Shown here: positions 1 to 8,911 of the stretch, in pieces
Layout of the letters: the number at the start of each line of letters is the position of its first letter
How positions within the stretch are numbered: position 1 is the stretch's first letter
Assembly (NCBI GenBank): GCA_029547605.1
Contig: JAKPPB010000028.1
Coordinates: 57,795-121,794, forward strand
Length of the DNA stretch: 64,000 bases
Direction of reading: 5' to 3'
From: Methanobacteriota archaeon
Lineage (GTDB): Archaea > Halobacteriota > Methanomicrobia > Methanomicrobiales > Methanospirillaceae
Notes under the pieces: model-generated
Databases searched by the model: none
Told to the model about the DNA's origin: nothing
What the model saw: only the letters and a program-made list of their open reading frames with translations
Program-made: the position numbers and the translations under genes

Positions 1-58
1 TCGAGACACGCAACAATATTCGCAGACTCGTTAAACGAGGGGATTACTACTGAGATCT

Positions 59-1033
59 TCATTCCAAGAGCTCCCTGTACAGCCTGACATGCCGTGCGGC
101 GATATCCTTTAAATCGAACTGCGATGTGAAATCCCTTGCGGCCGCCGCACATTGGTTCAGCGCAACTCGGTCCTCAAGCAGGGCCCTGGCGTCTTCGCGG
201 TCCGAGAAATAAAGGATGTTCTTGCCATAAATGTCATGGAATTCGGGGATATCCCTCGCAATCACAGGAAGACCGCAGGAGAGCGCTTCCAGGATGACCA
301 GGCCGAATGTCTCGGCAAATGATGGCATGAAGAAGACGTCGGCCGCGCTGTAGGGCTTGATAATATCGTTTACGTTGCCCGGGAAGAGCACATTCTCCCC
401 GCATCGCAACTTCAGGTGCTTGATCTTCCCATAGTCCTTCGAGAGGGCTCCGTACGGAAACCCTCCGATCCAGACGAATTTCCTGTCCGGAAATTTTCGG
501 GAGAGCGCCAGGAAGTCGTAGAGCCCTTTCCTTGGGGTCAGCTGGGCCACTGTGAGCACGACCTGCTGATCGTCAGGTATGCCGTAATACTCCCTGAACG
601 CTGCCCTCTTCTCTTTGTCCCTCCTGAAGAACTCCCGGTTAATGCCGTTTGGGATCATCGTCACCGGCATCTCTGGGATCATGGCAGTGACCTCCTCATG
701 GCAGGGCCGGGAGATGGTGATGATGTGATCGAACCTCCGGTAGATCTTTGGATACCTCTTGTTGATGGCCCGCGCGAGGGCGATATTTCCCATGTTGATT
801 CGGGGAGTGGAATGCGCGGTCAGGATCTTCTTTCCCCTGGACATCCGGCGATTGAGCCCTGCAATGGGGCCGAAAGTGTGGTAATGGACGATGTCTGCGT
901 GGTTTGAAAAACTCTTCCATGAGACTTCTATCCCCGGCTCGTTCTGGAGCTGGAGGTAGAGTGTCTTTGCAACCGTCGCGCATCCAATGAATCGGAAGAA
1001 GAGCATGTCTTCCACAAAGAAATTGACTTTCAC
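59..1033 (-). CDS. GT4-family glycosyltransferase
   Basis: A GT-B fold retaining glycosyltransferase, expected to move a sugar from a nucleotide-sugar donor onto a glycan or lipid acceptor at the cytoplasmic side of the membrane. The C-terminal half carries the family's donor-site signature ETFGLVILEALSCGLP around residue 245, with the EX7E glutamates, preceded by the usual VAQLTPRKG segment of the donor domain. I place the start at the GTG at 1033, which overlaps the stop codon of the upstream gene as GTGA and gives the typical MKVNFF beginning; an in-frame GTG at 1051 is also possible. The overlap implies translational coupling with the FAD protein next to it. Acceptor and linkage cannot be told from sequence. 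About 324 residues, a little short for GT4, but both domains are present. Confidence 0.85.
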   Translation of the reverse strand: MKVNFFVEDMLFFRFIGCATVAKTLYLQLQNEPGIEVSWKSFSNHADIVHYHTFGPIAGLNRRMSRGKKILTAHSTPRINMGNIALARAINKRYPKIYRRFDHIITISRPCHEEVTAMIPEMPVTMIPNGINREFFRRDKEKRAAFREYYGIPDDQQVVLTVAQLTPRKGLYDFLALSRKFPDRKFVWIGGFPYGALSKDYGKIKHLKLRCGENVLFPGNVNDIIKPYSAADVFFMPSFAETFGLVILEALSCGLPVIARDIPEFHDIYGKNILYFSDREDARALLEDRVALNQCAAAARDFTSQFDLKDIAARHVRLYRELLE

Positions 1034-2346
1034 GACCAGTTCCTCACGCACTCCATGGCCTGGCGTATGCAGCCGTCCATGTTCAGGTACTCAAACTTTG
1101 AGAACCTCCCGACCAGGGTGATTCCCTGCGCCTCGAAAAATTCCCTGATGATCCTGATATTCTCAAGGTATGCGAGGTCGTATACTACGTAGGCAAACTT
1201 CTGACGGTCCACTGCGGTGTGGACCACCTGTTCCTGGGTGAGGAATCCCATCTGCTCGAGGGACTTTATCACGTGAGTGACGAGTTCGCTATCGGTCATG
1301 CGGGAGACTTCGTCGCCTTCGTTGTAGGTGATCTCAGCCAGGATGCCCGCATGACCCGCAGGGGCCACATGGCTGCTGAAATTGGAAGGAAACGAGATCC
1401 GGTTCGCGAGACTCTGTTCCCTGTCAGGGATATAGAGCCATGAAATATCGGGGACCGTCCCCCTGATCCCCACCTGGACGCAGCAGACAGAGTTGTAGCG
1501 CAGGGCACGTATCGCGTCCTGCACGCTCACCGGGACATTATCGAGGCATGGCATGAGGTGCTGGAGGGGGATTGTACTGATCACCCTGTCTCCCCGGTGC
1601 GTCCGTTTCCCGTCACTGGCCTCCCAGGCGCCGTCCCTGAATGTAAGCGATCGAACGGGAAAACCGGTCACGATGCAGTCCTCGATTCCCCTTGCAATGG
1701 ATGTGACCAGGGCCTCGATCCCGCCTTCAGCCGGGTATGTAAAGACCGACTGGTGTGTGTATCCCTCTGTTTCTATTCCTATGGCAGATTTTATGACGTC
1801 TTCGACCGGGGGCCTCGGCACTCTCCCCTCGACCCAGTGAGCAGACATTGAAGCCGGGGGATAGTTCCAGATCTTCTCGTTGTATGGAATCATGTAGAGA
1901 TCGGCGATTCCCTTCCCGAAGGTGGCGTATATCCATTCCGCGAAATTGGCAGGCGGCGGGATCTCCCCTTTCTCTGACTTTACGTAGGTCTTGATGAATT
2001 CATTGATGCAGAAGAAGAGATCGTCCTTTGGAAGGGCGGCCAGCCCGTTCTCGAACGGATATTTCACCAGGATATTCCTGTACATAATCCTGGTGTTCCT
2101 CGTCCGCTTCTCCCGGTTTGAGGAAAGGACGTTCTGCATGAATTCGAGGACCTCGGTGTCCCTTGAGAAGATGATATGCGACCCGCCAGTATCGAACGTG
2201 AACCCGTTGTCTGTCCTGGAACGGCAGAGGCCACCGATCCGCTCATCAGCCTCGAGGACAGTCACCTGCTGTCCGCGGCTGTGGAGCAGGTGTGCGAGGG
2301 TGATGCCGGAAAGACCCCCTCCCAGGATGAGTGTGCGCACGAGCAT
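1030..2346 (-). CDS. FAD-dependent protoporphyrinogen oxidase/UDP-galactopyranose mutase-like protein
   Basis: A flavoprotein of the amine-oxidase/protoporphyrinogen-oxidase superfamily, 438 residues. The N-terminus has the FAD-binding Rossmann motif GGGLSG from residue 9, an acidic end to the second strand (VLEADERIGG) and the GG doublet typical of the family. Such proteins next to glycosyltransferases often act on nucleotide sugars or glycan intermediates in the manner of UDP-galactopyranose mutase, and the 4-base overlap with the GT4 gene supports a joint role in cell-surface glycan synthesis; that role is inference. No tetrapyrrole genes are nearby, so a haem-pathway role is less likely. 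A TATA-like box lies at about 2362-2370 on the minus strand, close enough to the ATG for a very short leader. Confidence 0.75.
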   Translation of the reverse strand: MLVRTLILGGGLSGITLAHLLHSRGQQVTVLEADERIGGLCRSRTDNGFTFDTGGSHIIFSRDTEVLEFMQNVLSSNREKRTRNTRIMYRNILVKYPFENGLAALPKDDLFFCINEFIKTYVKSEKGEIPPPANFAEWIYATFGKGIADLYMIPYNEKIWNYPPASMSAHWVEGRVPRPPVEDVIKSAIGIETEGYTHQSVFTYPAEGGIEALVTSIARGIEDCIVTGFPVRSLTFRDGAWEASDGKRTHRGDRVISTIPLQHLMPCLDNVPVSVQDAIRALRYNSVCCVQVGIRGTVPDISWLYIPDREQSLANRISFPSNFSSHVAPAGHAGILAEITYNEGDEVSRMTDSELVTHVIKSLEQMGFLTQEQVVHTAVDRQKFAYVVYDLAYLENIRIIREFFEAQGITLVGRFSKFEYLNMDGCIRQAMECVRNWS

Positions 2347-2406
2347 AGTATTTTACCGGAGGGATTATATGATTGACCATTCACGGGTGTATCCTCCTGT
2401 CTCACG

Positions 2407-2421
2407 TTTTCACTGTGAAAA
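2407..2421. repeat. Perfect 7+1+7 palindrome between divergent genes
   Basis: TTTTCAC, one T, then GTGAAAA form an exact inverted repeat in the 169-base divergent intergenic region between the flavoprotein and the 3'-phosphoesterase. A related half site (GTTTTCA) recurs near 2432. Position between two promoters fits a transcription-factor operator; no regulator is identified. Confidence 0.4.
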
Positions 2422-2472
2422 TGGCCTCACCGTTTTCATTATTCATACTTGTATCAAAAAGTGAATTACATG

Positions 2473-2483
2473 GTTTTTAAAAT
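2473..2483 (+). promoter_or_regulatory. TATA box for the 3'-phosphoesterase gene
   Basis: The T/A-rich run GTTTTTAAAAT is centred about 38 bases ahead of the ATG at 2516, the normal spacing for an archaeal promoter with a short leader. Confidence 0.45.
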
Positions 2484-2515
2484 GGATAGGATTGCCGGAT
2501 CAAAGAGTTGAACGC

Positions 2516-2968
2516 ATGACCCTGCATGAATACTCAGACAAGAGGGATTTCACAAAAACACCCGAACCACCGGGAACCATCGAAAGAGGGACGGGCGTCG
2601 CAATCTTCGTTGTCCAGGAACACCATTCACGCCACCGCCATTTTGACTTTCGCCTGGAACACGAGGGGGTGCTTGTCTCGTGGGCAGTGCCAAAAGGCAT
2701 CCCCGAGTTGCCGGGAAAAAAGCACCTGGCGGTCCGGACCGAAGATCATCCGCTCGCGTATGCGGATTTCAAGGGAAGCATTCCAGAGGGGGAGTATGGT
2801 GCGGGAGAAGTCGAGATATGGGACAAAGGCACCTTCAATCCCATGACCTGGGAAGAGGACCGGATTGAGGTGGTCCTGCAGGGAAACCGGCTCAAAGGGA
2901 GGTACATCCTCATCAGGTTCAAACGGGCGGGAGAGAACGACTGGCTGTTATTCAGGGCAGAGGAGTAA
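2516..2968 (+). CDS. Stand-alone DNA 3'-phosphoesterase (LigD PE-domain family)
   Basis: A 150-residue protein matching the 3'-phosphoesterase module found in bacterial DNA ligase D, which removes 3'-phosphate and 3'-ribonucleotide ends so that breaks can be sealed. Visible active-site features are the cluster HHSRHRHFDFRLEH (metal-binding His, His, Asp and the phosphate-binding Arg), SWAVPKG, the later His in TEDHPL, and IPEGEYGAGEVEIWD. No ligase or polymerase domain is attached and none is encoded nearby, so it acts as a single-domain enzyme, as known for some archaea. The start is the ATG at 2516; an in-frame TTG at 2492 is possible but lies too near the TATA box. Confidence 0.9.
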   Translation: MTLHEYSDKRDFTKTPEPPGTIERGTGVAIFVVQEHHSRHRHFDFRLEHEGVLVSWAVPKGIPELPGKKHLAVRTEDHPLAYADFKGSIPEGEYGAGEVEIWDKGTFNPMTWEEDRIEVVLQGNRLKGRYILIRFKRAGENDWLLFRAEE

Positions 2969-2991
2969 ACGGCTGATTCACTGCATGAATT

Positions 2992-3018
2992 TGAAAAAAG
3001 GCAAAAAAGAATCTCTTT
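2992..3018. terminator. Bidirectional T-rich terminator region
   Basis: Between the convergent phosphoesterase and ilvN genes there are A6 and A6 runs on the plus strand (read as T-runs by minus-strand transcription) and a T5 run for plus-strand transcription. Oligo-T tracts are the usual archaeal termination signal. Confidence 0.45.
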
Positions 3019-3522
3019 TTATTTCGCGCTCTTCACTGTTTTTGTGCCGCGGAGTATGGCGATCTTTCCTGTCCGGACCAGCTCTTTGACTCCATACTGG
3101 CGCAACAGCTTCTCAAGGGCATCTATCTTTTCAGTATCCCCCGTCACAGAGAGGACAACGGTCCTGCTGCCCACATCAATGATCTGTGCCCGGAAGATGC
3201 TTGCGATCTGCATTATCTCCGCCCGGCTGCTCCCTGGCTCGGCGGTGACCTTGATGAGCGCGAGTTCGCGTTCCACGCGGTCGTTTTCGGTGATGTCGGA
3301 GACCTTGATCACGTCGATGAGTTTGTTCAACTGCTTCATCACCTGCTCGATCTGGGCATCGTCTCCGATGCAGACGATGGTGATCCTGCTCATTTCCGGC
3401 TCCTCGCATGTGCCGACCGCGAGGCTCTCGATATTGAAGCCGCGCCGCGAGAAGAGCCCGGTAACCCTGGAGAGGACACCCGGCTTATTCTCCACCAGCA
3501 CGCTCAGGGTATGCGGCTTCAT
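3019..3522 (-). CDS. ilvN: Acetolactate synthase regulatory small subunit
   Basis: The regulatory subunit of acetohydroxyacid synthase, 167 residues. It opens with an ACT domain ([28 protein letters not shown]) that binds valine in characterised homologs and gives feedback inhibition, followed by the usual C-terminal ACT-like domain. The start codon overlaps the ilvB stop by four bases (ATGA), so the two subunits are translationally coupled, as expected for partners of one complex. It is the last gene of the leuA-ilvB-ilvN unit; ilvC does not follow. Confidence 0.95.
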   Translation of the reverse strand: MKPHTLSVLVENKPGVLSRVTGLFSRRGFNIESLAVGTCEEPEMSRITIVCIGDDAQIEQVMKQLNKLIDVIKVSDITENDRVERELALIKVTAEPGSSRAEIMQIASIFRAQIIDVGSRTVVLSVTGDTEKIDALEKLLRQYGVKELVRTGKIAILRGTKTVKSAK

Positions 3523-5195
3523 TCGTTTAAACCCCCGATCATCTCGTTTATGGCGGCTCCTGCCGGCACCATGGGGAAGACGTTCTCCTCACGCTCGACC
3601 CGGAAGTCCAGGATGAACGGGCCATCGGTCTCGATCGCCGCCTGGAGGGCAGGTCTCACATCGTTTGTGTCCTCGACCCTCATGCCGTCGATGCCATACG
3701 CATTCGCGATCTTCACGAAGTCGACAGCCGGAAGCTCAGTGTAGGAGTAACGGCGATCGTAGAAGAGCTCCTGCCACTGCCGGACCATCCCGAGGAACCG
3801 GTTGTTCAGGATGGCAACCTTGACAGGGATCTGATAGTGGGAGACCGTCCCCAGCTCCTGGATGTTCATCTGGAAGCTCCCGTCGCCGGCAATATCGAAG
3901 ACCACCTGATCGGGACGGGCAAAGTGTGCACCCATCGCCGCGGGGAAGCCGTATCCCATTGTACCGAGGCCCCCTGAGGTGATCCAGGTCCGCGGGTGCC
4001 GGAAACAGTAATACTGGGCAGTCCACATCTGGTTCTGCCCGACCTCGCTGACGATGATGCCCTCGCCCGCCAGGAGTTCCGAGAGCTGCTCGATCACGAA
4101 CTGCGGCCGCAGCACCCCGTCCCTTGGATATTTCATCGGAAATTTCTCCTTCCATGTGCGGATGCGGGAGAGCCACCGTTCGTATTCCTTCCTCTTCTGG
4201 ATGCGCTCCCGCATCTCCTGGAGAACTGCTTTTGAATCCCCGACGATAGGCACGTCTACCCGCTTGTTCTTTCCAATCTCGGCGGGATCGATATCGACAT
4301 GGATGATTCGGGCCTGGGACGCGAAAGTGTCAAGCTTGCCTGTCACCCGGTCATCGAACCTCACCCCGATGGCGATGAGGAGGTCGGACTCGGTAACCGC
4401 ATAGTTTGCGTACCTGGTCCCATGCATGCCGAGCATCCCCAGGTTGAGGGGGTGGTCGCAAGGGATAGCCCCGATGCCCATCAGAGTGGTGGTCACCGGG
4501 ATCCCCATCATCTCGGCAAGACTGACGAGTTCCGCCGATGCGTTCGAGCTGATCACACCGCCTCCCACGTAGAGAAGGGGCCGCTCGGCCTCCATCATCA
4601 TCTCGATTGCCTTGTCGATCTGCCTGGTGTGCCCTCTGTAGGTCGGCTGGTATCCCCGGAGGTTCACCTGCTCCGACTCGGGATATTCGTATTCGATCTC
4701 CTTTGTGCTGACATCCTTCGGGAGGTCGATCAGGACTGGTCCCGGCCTTCCTGTGCGCGAGATGTAAAACGCCTCCCTGATGACATGCCCCAGTTCCTCT
4801 GTCCTCTTGACGAGATAGTTATGCTTGGTGATCGGCAGCGTGATGCCGGTGATGTCAGACTCCTGGAAGGCATCGTTTCCAAGGAGGCTCGTCGGGACCT
4901 GTCCGGTCAGCGCCACGATGGAAACTGAGTCCATGTAGGCAGTTGCAATCCCGGTCACCAGGTTGCATGCCCCCGGACCGGAGGTGGCCAGGCATACGCC
5001 AACCCTGCCGCTGGCGCGGGCGAACCCGTCAGCGGCATGGGCGGCTGCCTGTTCATGCCGTACAAGGATGTGCCGCAATGACGAATTGTAGAGTTCATCA
5101 TAGATCGGCAACACTACACCGCCGGGGTAGCCGAATATTGTCTCCACCCCTTCGCGTTGCAGCCCTTCAATGAGTATTTTTGCTCCGGTCTTCAT
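3519..5195 (-). CDS. ilvB: Acetolactate synthase catalytic large subunit
   Basis: Thiamine-diphosphate enzyme that condenses pyruvate with pyruvate or 2-oxobutyrate, the first common step to valine, leucine and isoleucine. The 558 residues have the full length of the family. Visible are the N-terminal [14 protein letters not shown] with the catalytic Glu region ([18 protein letters not shown]), the FAD-domain region, and the ThDP-binding signature GDGSFQMN, ending about 27 residues on in LNN. Its start overlaps the end of the upstream synthase gene by 29 bases and its stop overlaps ilvN, so all three genes are one transcript. Confidence 0.97.
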   Translation of the reverse strand: MKTGAKILIEGLQREGVETIFGYPGGVVLPIYDELYNSSLRHILVRHEQAAAHAADGFARASGRVGVCLATSGPGACNLVTGIATAYMDSVSIVALTGQVPTSLLGNDAFQESDITGITLPITKHNYLVKRTEELGHVIREAFYISRTGRPGPVLIDLPKDVSTKEIEYEYPESEQVNLRGYQPTYRGHTRQIDKAIEMMMEAERPLLYVGGGVISSNASAELVSLAEMMGIPVTTTLMGIGAIPCDHPLNLGMLGMHGTRYANYAVTESDLLIAIGVRFDDRVTGKLDTFASQARIIHVDIDPAEIGKNKRVDVPIVGDSKAVLQEMRERIQKRKEYERWLSRIRTWKEKFPMKYPRDGVLRPQFVIEQLSELLAGEGIIVSEVGQNQMWTAQYYCFRHPRTWITSGGLGTMGYGFPAAMGAHFARPDQVVFDIAGDGSFQMNIQELGTVSHYQIPVKVAILNNRFLGMVRQWQELFYDRRYSYTELPAVDFVKIANAYGIDGMRVEDTNDVRPALQAAIETDGPFILDFRVEREENVFPMVPAGAAINEMIGGLNE

Positions 5196-6682
5196 TCTCT
5201 TCCCTCAGTAGTCTGTTCATGCCGGCGATCACCGCTTCGACGCTTGCCATGATGATGTCCGTGCGGGCGCCGCGAGACGTAATTATCTTTCCGTCCTTAC
5301 TTAATCTTACCGTCACATCCACGAGCGCGTCGGTTCCCCCGTGGATTGCGTCGACGTGGTACTCCTCGAGCCGAATGTCGGCCACGGCGGCAACCGATCT
5401 CCGGAGGGCTTCCATGGCCGCATCGACAGGTCCCGCACCTGTAGAGGCTCCCGTCACCTCTTCTCCCTTCACGTCCATTGTCACCGATGCGGTGGGAATG
5501 ACATTGCTCCCGCTTACTACGGTGAACTGCTTCATCTTCAGCACCGGCCGGCATTCGATGGCCATTACCGCTTCGGCCACGGCGATGAGATCCGTATCGG
5601 TGATCCTTGTCCCCTTGTCCCCAAGTGCCTTGATCCTTTTCAGGATCTCTTTCAACTGGTTCTCATCGGGATGATAGTGCATCTCTGCGAGGGCCGCCTC
5701 GACCGAGGCTGAGCCCGAGTGCTTCCCGAGCATGATGCGCCGCTTCCTCCCGACACGTTCGGGTGGCACAGGCTCGTAGGTGCTCGGCTCCCGGAGGACG
5801 CCGTGGGCATGGATGCCACTCTCGTGGGTGAATGCCATCTCACCCACGATGGCCTTGTTGGTGGGGAGCGGGACTCCCGTCATCCTTGAGACAAGGGAGG
5901 AGAGGTGGTAGATCTCCCCTGTCTTGATCCCGGTAGGATACTGATAGAGGAGTTCGAGTGCCATCACCAGTTCTTCAAGAGGGGTATTTCCCGCGCGCTC
6001 CCCTATACCGTTCACTGTGACATGTGCACACGTTGCGCCGGCTTTCAACGCAGCAATCGTGTTTGCCATTGCCATCCCCAGGTCGTCGTGGCAGTGGATG
6101 CTCAGGGGTGCAAGGCAGAGGTTCGGGATCACCTCGGCTACGCGCTCGGGTGTCAGAAGTCCAACCGTGTCGCAGAAGCAGAGGCGTTCTGCTCCGCGCT
6201 CCAGGCCACCAGCGTAGATCTCTCGGACAAACGCCGGGTCGGCCCTTGACGCGTCCTCGCCGGAGAGCTCAACAATAAGCCCCCGCTCCCGGGCATAGGT
6301 GACCGCAGAGAACGCCATCTCACATATCTGCGCCCTGGTCTTCCTCATCTTCTTCTCTATGTGCAGGTCGCTCACAGGAATGACGAGGTGAACCGAGTCA
6401 GCGCCATAATCGGCGGCAGAATCGATGTCCTGGACTACCGCCCTGACATATGTACAGACTTCCGCCTTCAGGCCCGCATCGGAGATGAGCCGGAGGGCTT
6501 CCCGTTCTCCCTCAGATGCCGCAACGGAGCCGGCTTCCACCACGTGCACCCCGATATCCGAGAGCATCGTGGCGATCTCAAGCTTCTGACCGGGATTCAG
6601 CGAAACGCCCGGGGTCTGCTCCCCATCCCGGAGAGTGGTGTCGAAAAACCGGATGTTACCGGGGAATAAAACGATCTGTCAT
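5167..6682 (-). CDS. leuA: 2-isopropylmalate/citramalate synthase, with an apparent N-terminal frameshift
   Basis: An acyl-CoA-dependent aldolase-type synthase of the LeuA/CimA family, condensing acetyl-CoA with 2-oxoisovalerate (leucine) or pyruvate (citramalate route to isoleucine). The TIM-barrel with HCHDDLGMA and the C-terminal regulatory domain (from about residue 370) are intact. The longest uninterrupted frame with an ordinary start begins only at 6567 and lacks the catalytic DTTLRDGEQ motif, yet that motif is encoded directly upstream in the same frame, with no ATG, GTG or TTG before a stop. An ATG at 6682, with GGTGG seven bases ahead and a TATA box behind it, reads MTDRFIP and joins the motif if one C of the CCCC run at 6661-6664 is removed. 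I therefore annotate one gene with a one-base insertion, either real or a sequencing error. Leu versus citramalate specificity is undecided. Confidence 0.85.
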
Positions 6683-6721
6683 GGAAAATTCCACCACGAG
6701 ATATACGTTTGGGCCCGGGGG

Positions 6722-6731
6722 TATAAAAAAA
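6722..6731 (-). promoter_or_regulatory. TATA box of the leuA-ilvB-ilvN operon
   Basis: TTTTTTTATA on the minus strand, about 44 bases before the ATG at 6682, leaving room for a leader of roughly 18 bases that holds the GGTGG ribosome site at 6691-6695. Confidence 0.55.
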
Positions 6732-6748
6732 GTGGGTTTGATACGGTA

Positions 6749-7453
6749 TCAGGTGGAGCCCGGCGCCGCACCCGAGGCCTCGTAGACCCTGGTGACGTAC
6801 CTGGCTTCAAAGATGATCAGTAAGGGGAGCAGGATCAGGGTGATGAGCCAGCCAATGAAGGGGATCATGTTGAAGAGGTTGATCACGAACCAGATGATTC
6901 CCGCCACGATGAAGAGGATGATCAATGCAAGAATGTAGCTTCCCCACCCGATCTTCCTGATAGTCTCGAGGATTGCACCAAAGTTGAATGCCTCGCCGAA
7001 CCGTTCTGTCCTTGCCATCCGGACAAACCCGATGGTCGAGAAGAGCATCAGGATGAAGGCCACGATCAGGGCGATCAGCACCCCCACCATGAACGCTGCC
7101 ACGAGAGGCATGAGTACTTCCATGTTGTTGGTAAAGAATTCGGGATCGCCGCTCATCGCTGCTTCCTGTATGGCCGAAATGAACGCGAACCCACCAAAGA
7201 TGAGGATGATGAGAATGACGGGTATCGCATAGATGATTGCAGCGACAAGAAGCTTCAGGCCATCGATGAACAGCTTGCCCCACTGTGCAGGCTCGGGGGC
7301 AGGCGTCTTGCCCCTCCAGATCTCCATCGTGTATCCCATCATCAGGGGGAAGATGATTGTGGAGATGATCAGCAATATCCAGCGCTTCCAGTGGCCGACG
7401 AGGCCGTCTTTCGCATAACCCAGGGAGTCTCCAAGCATGTTGCCATAATCCAT
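6749..7453 (-). CDS. DUF4013-type polytopic membrane protein (paralog 1)
   Basis: An integral membrane protein of about 234 residues resembling the DUF4013 family; function unknown. After a short conserved head (MDYGNMLGDSLGYAKDG) come an amphipathic stretch, a hydrophobic segment, then long hydrophobic helices near residues 70-100, 125-155, 185-210 and 210-230, with the loop motif GEAFNFGAILETIRKIGWGSYILAL that is shared with the neighbouring gene. The start at 7453 is set by GGTGAT at 7458-7463 and by the head sequence shared with the paralog. A TATA box lies at 7495-7503. The two paralogs stand in tandem but each has its own promoter. Confidence 0.8.
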   Translation of the reverse strand: MDYGNMLGDSLGYAKDGLVGHWKRWILLIISTIIFPLMMGYTMEIWRGKTPAPEPAQWGKLFIDGLKLLVAAIIYAIPVILIILIFGGFAFISAIQEAAMSGDPEFFTNNMEVLMPLVAAFMVGVLIALIVAFILMLFSTIGFVRMARTERFGEAFNFGAILETIRKIGWGSYILALIILFIVAGIIWFVINLFNMIPFIGWLITLILLPLLIIFEARYVTRVYEASGAAPGST

Positions 7454-7977
7454 GTAAATCACCAATAATTGCAGAAATATTTGCAATCAACGGTAATTTA
7501 TAGCTATCCTTGAATTGAGGGTCAATAGACAGCCGATATGTGAATTGATTTTTTACCAGGCAGAGGTTCAATTTCGTGTCTATATGAAACGCGAATGATT
7601 AAAAAAGGCGCGTCGCGATGTCATATGGGCGGTGGAGACGAAATCTCTACATGTGTGGGCAATTTTCGCTCTCATACCCCTGTTTAGGATGCAGGCGTCG
7701 CACCAGGAATTTTGCATAATTTCCACAATCGATTCCTGAGACATCACTTCGCCAGGAAAGGGTATTTTGGAAAAGATAAAAAATGAGTTCGTAGCCATGA
7801 TTCGGGTCATGGGAAACGGCGGCGTTTCATTGATTGAATTAGTATCCGACAGAACAATATCGATTCCGTCACTCCAAAAATCGCGGGATGAAAAAAGATG
7901 GCTGTGGGCTCATAATGCGTTCTTTCCATTTCCACCTGGTTTTCTGTATCATGTCATGAAAAATGGGATAAAAAATA
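7454..7977. other. 524-base intergenic region between DUF4013 paralogs
   Basis: Apart from the paralog-1 promoter and an oligo-T stretch on the minus strand near 7964-7976 that may end paralog-2 transcription, I see no convincing gene. A weak minus-strand reading frame starting at about 7744 (54 codons, CDAC motif) lacks a clear ribosome site and resembles nothing I recognise. Confidence 0.5.
7495..7503 (-). promoter_or_regulatory. TATA box for DUF4013 paralog 1
   Basis: CTATAAATT on the minus strand, about 45 bases ahead of the start at 7453. Confidence 0.5.
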
Positions 7978-8826
7978 TCAATCAGTTGAAGAGACGGAAG
8001 AGTCAGCCGGATTTCCCGCAGAATCATAGAGGATACAGATATACCGGTGCATAAAGACCATGATAGCCGGTGAAATGAGTATCTGGATAATTGCGCCAAT
8101 GAAAGGAATGAAGCTCAAAATGACCTGGATGACGGCAACAATCACGACGACAATAATCAACGCCAGGATGTAGGATCCCCATCCGATCTTCCCTATGGTG
8201 GCCAGGATTGCGCTGAAATTGAACGCTTCTCCTATCTTTCCCGTCCGTGCAAACCTGACAACCCCTACGACTGCCAGGAGCCAGAGGATTATTGCTGCGA
8301 TGACTGCGATAAGGACACCGGCAATCACACCCCCAAGGATGGGCATCAGGACTGGCATAAGTGCTTCAAAGTCAGGTTCAGCCGGCATTGACATGAGGAT
8401 AGGCAGTGCGCTGAGGAGTGCTGCACCTGCAGTGACTGCAAGAATAACCATCACAGGGATAAGGTAAATCACTTCTATGACGAGAAGTTTGATCCCATCA
8501 ACAAACATCCTGCCAAAACCGGCGACTTCCGGAAGCGGGAATTCGCCCCTGAGAATCTTGAGCAAATAGCCCATGGAGAAGGCACCCAGGATTATGGCTA
8601 TCACGAATGCAATGATGAACCCGATGATAAATGTTCCAATCAGCGACGCCGGAATCTCTCCCCCAGTGTAAGCCAACAATGACGGCAGCATTATCAAAAC
8701 AACAAGAATGAACGGGATTGCCGGGAGGAGTGTCAACACTATCAGCATGATCCAGGTCTTTAAATTTTTCGTGAGTCCATCCATGGCATATTCAAAGGAA
8801 TCGTGAATCATTTTTCCATAATCCAT
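7978..8826 (-). CDS. DUF4013-type polytopic membrane protein (paralog 2)
   Basis: A 282-residue membrane protein, tandem paralog of the downstream gene. It shares the head MDYGKMIHDSFEYAMDGL, the RGEFPLPE/FGRMFVDGIKLLVIEVIYLIPV block and GEAFNFSAILATIGKIGWGSYILALII, and carries five or six hydrophobic segments. Extra length compared with paralog 1 comes from an additional hydrophobic segment around residues 55-85. The start at 8826 is supported by GGTGAT eight bases upstream; the frame is open further upstream but that extension overlaps the promoter and has no similarity to paralog 1. Function is unknown; a transport or membrane-organising role would only be a guess. Confidence 0.8.
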   Translation of the reverse strand: MDYGKMIHDSFEYAMDGLTKNLKTWIMLIVLTLLPAIPFILVVLIMLPSLLAYTGGEIPASLIGTFIIGFIIAFVIAIILGAFSMGYLLKILRGEFPLPEVAGFGRMFVDGIKLLVIEVIYLIPVMVILAVTAGAALLSALPILMSMPAEPDFEALMPVLMPILGGVIAGVLIAVIAAIILWLLAVVGVVRFARTGKIGEAFNFSAILATIGKIGWGSYILALIIVVVIVAVIQVILSFIPFIGAIIQILISPAIMVFMHRYICILYDSAGNPADSSVSSTD

Positions 8827-8869
8827 GAAAATCACCTTTTTTTTTGCAGGTTCAGGTTTCATCAATTTC

Positions 8870-8879
8870 AATTTAAAGG
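8870..8879 (-). promoter_or_regulatory. TATA box for DUF4013 paralog 2
   Basis: CCTTTAAATT on the minus strand, about 48 bases ahead of the ATG at 8826. Confidence 0.45.
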
Positions 8880-8882
8880 TAT

Positions 8883-8898
8883 CTTTTTTTAAAAAAAG
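8883..8898. terminator. Palindromic C-T7-A7-G tract after purH
   Basis: A perfect 16-base palindrome lies just downstream of the purH stop at 8912. On the minus strand the T7 tract can act as the terminator of purH, ahead of the promoter of the next gene. Confidence 0.4.
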
Positions 8899-8911
8899 TG
8901 CGGCATTCCTG

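Noticed and set aside
7580..7810. Short minus-strand frame between the DUF4013 genes with a CDAC motif
   Set aside because: No ribosome site, no recognised family, and low coding character; kept only as a remark in the intergenic entry.
7767..8054. Plus-strand 95-codon frame running into DUF4013 paralog 2
   Set aside because: Overlaps the end of a real gene in antisense and lacks promoter and ribosome site.
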